A stretch of DNA of 64,000 bases, from the NCBI GenBank assembly GCA_963575745.1, contig CAUYUJ010020175.1, forward strand, positions 1-64,000, read 5' to 3'. Positions 63,135 through 64,000 of this stretch are shown here, in pieces. The notes under the pieces are model-generated. The model saw nothing but the letters and a program-made list of their open reading frames with translations. It did no database searches and was not told the DNA's origin. Source of the DNA: Prorocentrum cordatum (taxonomy: Eukaryota > Sar > Dinophyceae > Prorocentrales > Prorocentraceae). How positions within the stretch are numbered: position 1 is the stretch's first letter; every line of letters starts with the position of its first letter. The position numbers were made by a program, and so were the translations under genes.

Positions 63135-64000
63135 ATGGTCACAGTCGAGCAGCTGGCCGCGGCGCTCCCGGTGCTCCGACGGCAAGTTGAACAGGGGCGA
63201 GCACAGAGGCTTGTAGCAGAGCAGGCAGCCCAAGGCGGCGGCAAGGCCAAGGGCAAAGGAGACGGTGCTGGACAGGAGCAGCAAATCGACCCGCGAGTGC
63301 TGAACAAGTGTCCAGCGTTCAATGGCAAGGACGAGCAGTGGCAAGAGTGGTCCTTCACCTTCGAGAGTGCGCTGGGCATGGCACAGTTAGAGGACGCACT
63401 AGATTGGGCAAGCAGGGGCTACATTGACATCGAGTTCAGTGCGCCCAACGAGGCGCAGCAGCAGAAGGCCCAGCAGCTCTACTATCTGCTGGTGAACGCG
63501 GCGCGTGACAAGGCCCTGGCGCTAGTGCGAGTTGCAGAGAAGCACGACGGAGTAGTGGCCTGGAAGAAGAGCAAGAGCGAGTGCCAGCCCGACGTGGGAG
63601 GAAGGCACACGGCGCTGTAGATGGGGTTCTGCAACCAGGATGGGGACCCAGACACGCTGGCCAGGAGTTCGCCAACGACTCGATGGAGCGGGGGGCCCGC
63701 ATCGAAGAGCACTGTGCGAGATGGAGAGCGCTGAGAAGGTCAGCGACCAGATGAAGATTGCAGCACTGGCGAGCCATGCGCCAGAGTCGATCCGAGCGAT
63801 GGTGAGTTTGGCGACAGCACCAGCGAACGGCCAATGCAGAGAAGCGCAGAAGAGCATCAAGGATCATTCACAGTTTGGGGGGTCCTTCGATCGCGACGGC
63901 CGCGGAGCTGGATCCGAGCAAGGATTTGGACGTGCCCCCGTGGAGGTGGGCGCGGCCTGGAACGGGGCGGGCAAGAGCAAGGGCAAAGGCAAGAGCAGTT
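63135..64000 (+). CDS. Copia-like gag, partial, frameshifted
   Basis: Capsid protein of a Ty1/copia-type LTR retrotransposon. The ATG at 63,135 opens 161 codons: an Ala/Gln-rich helix, a GGGKAKGKGDG linker, then PAFNGKDEQWQEWSFTFESA, the typical F-x-G-x-x-x-x-W-x-x-W core of UBN2-type gag, and AQQLYYLLVNAARDKALALV followed by GVVAWKK. A frameshift near 63,580-63,600 ends this frame at 63,620. Coding resumes in another frame at about 63,722 with MESAEKVSDQMKIAALASHA then PESIRAMVSLA, and runs open to the window end with AGKSKGKGKSS, a basic tail usual before the zinc knuckle. The rest (protease, integrase, RT) would lie beyond the window. Confidence 0.8.

Overview
The window looks like repeat-rich, GC-rich nuclear DNA of a dinoflagellate-type protist. 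This rests on four things: a high density of decayed retrotransposon coding regions with Cys-rich W-x-C-x-CG and C2H2 modules, a copia-like gag ending in a GKSKGKGK-type tail, long imperfect triplet microsatellites (CTC, TAC, GAT, GAC), and short inverted-repeat elements that behave like introners. There are no bacterial operons, no rRNA, no convincing tRNA and no recognisable housekeeping gene. Two runs of exactly 100 N (16,225-16,324 and 29,281-29,380) are assembly gaps inside repeat arrays.

Layout. 1-2,390: CTC triplets, an 85-bp tandem array, a 330-bp dispersed block and about 690 bp of CTC. 2,390-9,590: a decayed non-LTR retrotransposon (+) with gag-like ORF1, an RNase H-like domain lying before the endonuclease, an AP-type endonuclease, a reverse transcriptase (RT), a C2H2-like finger and a (TAAG)n tail. 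9,590-17,400: minisatellites, including a 1.5-kb composite segmental duplication (13.5-15.0 and 15.2-16.75 kb). 17,462-19,024: the one long intact RT ORF. 19,455-20,865: a 0.66-0.76 kb tandem duplication. 21.2-29.3 kb: triplets, a second copy of the 85-bp/330-bp composite, and other dispersed repeats and minisatellites. 29,381-31,632: TAC triplets. 31,633-39,918 (-): an element with an RT plus a restriction-like-endonuclease-like C-terminus and a second Cys-rich ORF, with TAC triplets on both sides. 40.8-43.5 kb: CTC triplets and minisatellites. 43.5-51.5 kb: a (GTCGATGCTGGC)-type minisatellite field interrupted by short minus-strand coding-like islands and by two inverted-repeat elements. 51.6-54.5 kb: triplets and CA repeats. 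54,511-58,194 (-): a 5'-truncated LINE between two GAT-triplet tracts. 58,850-61,030 (+): a decayed LINE. 61,456-63,030 (-): an RT tail with RNase H. 63,069-64,000 (+): tRNA primer-binding site and gag of a copia-like LTR element, cut by the window end.

Two themes connect the parts. First, retroelements sit at or between triplet microsatellites of one motif, which suggests either microsatellite-targeted insertion or microsatellite growth at element ends. Second, minus-strand coding islands in 44.5-51.5 kb are separated by minisatellites and by two related terminal-inverted-repeat elements, as if introns were built from repeats. Most very long open frames here are artefacts of triplet or 9/12-bp repeats and are not annotated as genes. 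Clade names and coding calls come from reading motifs by eye; no database search was possible.
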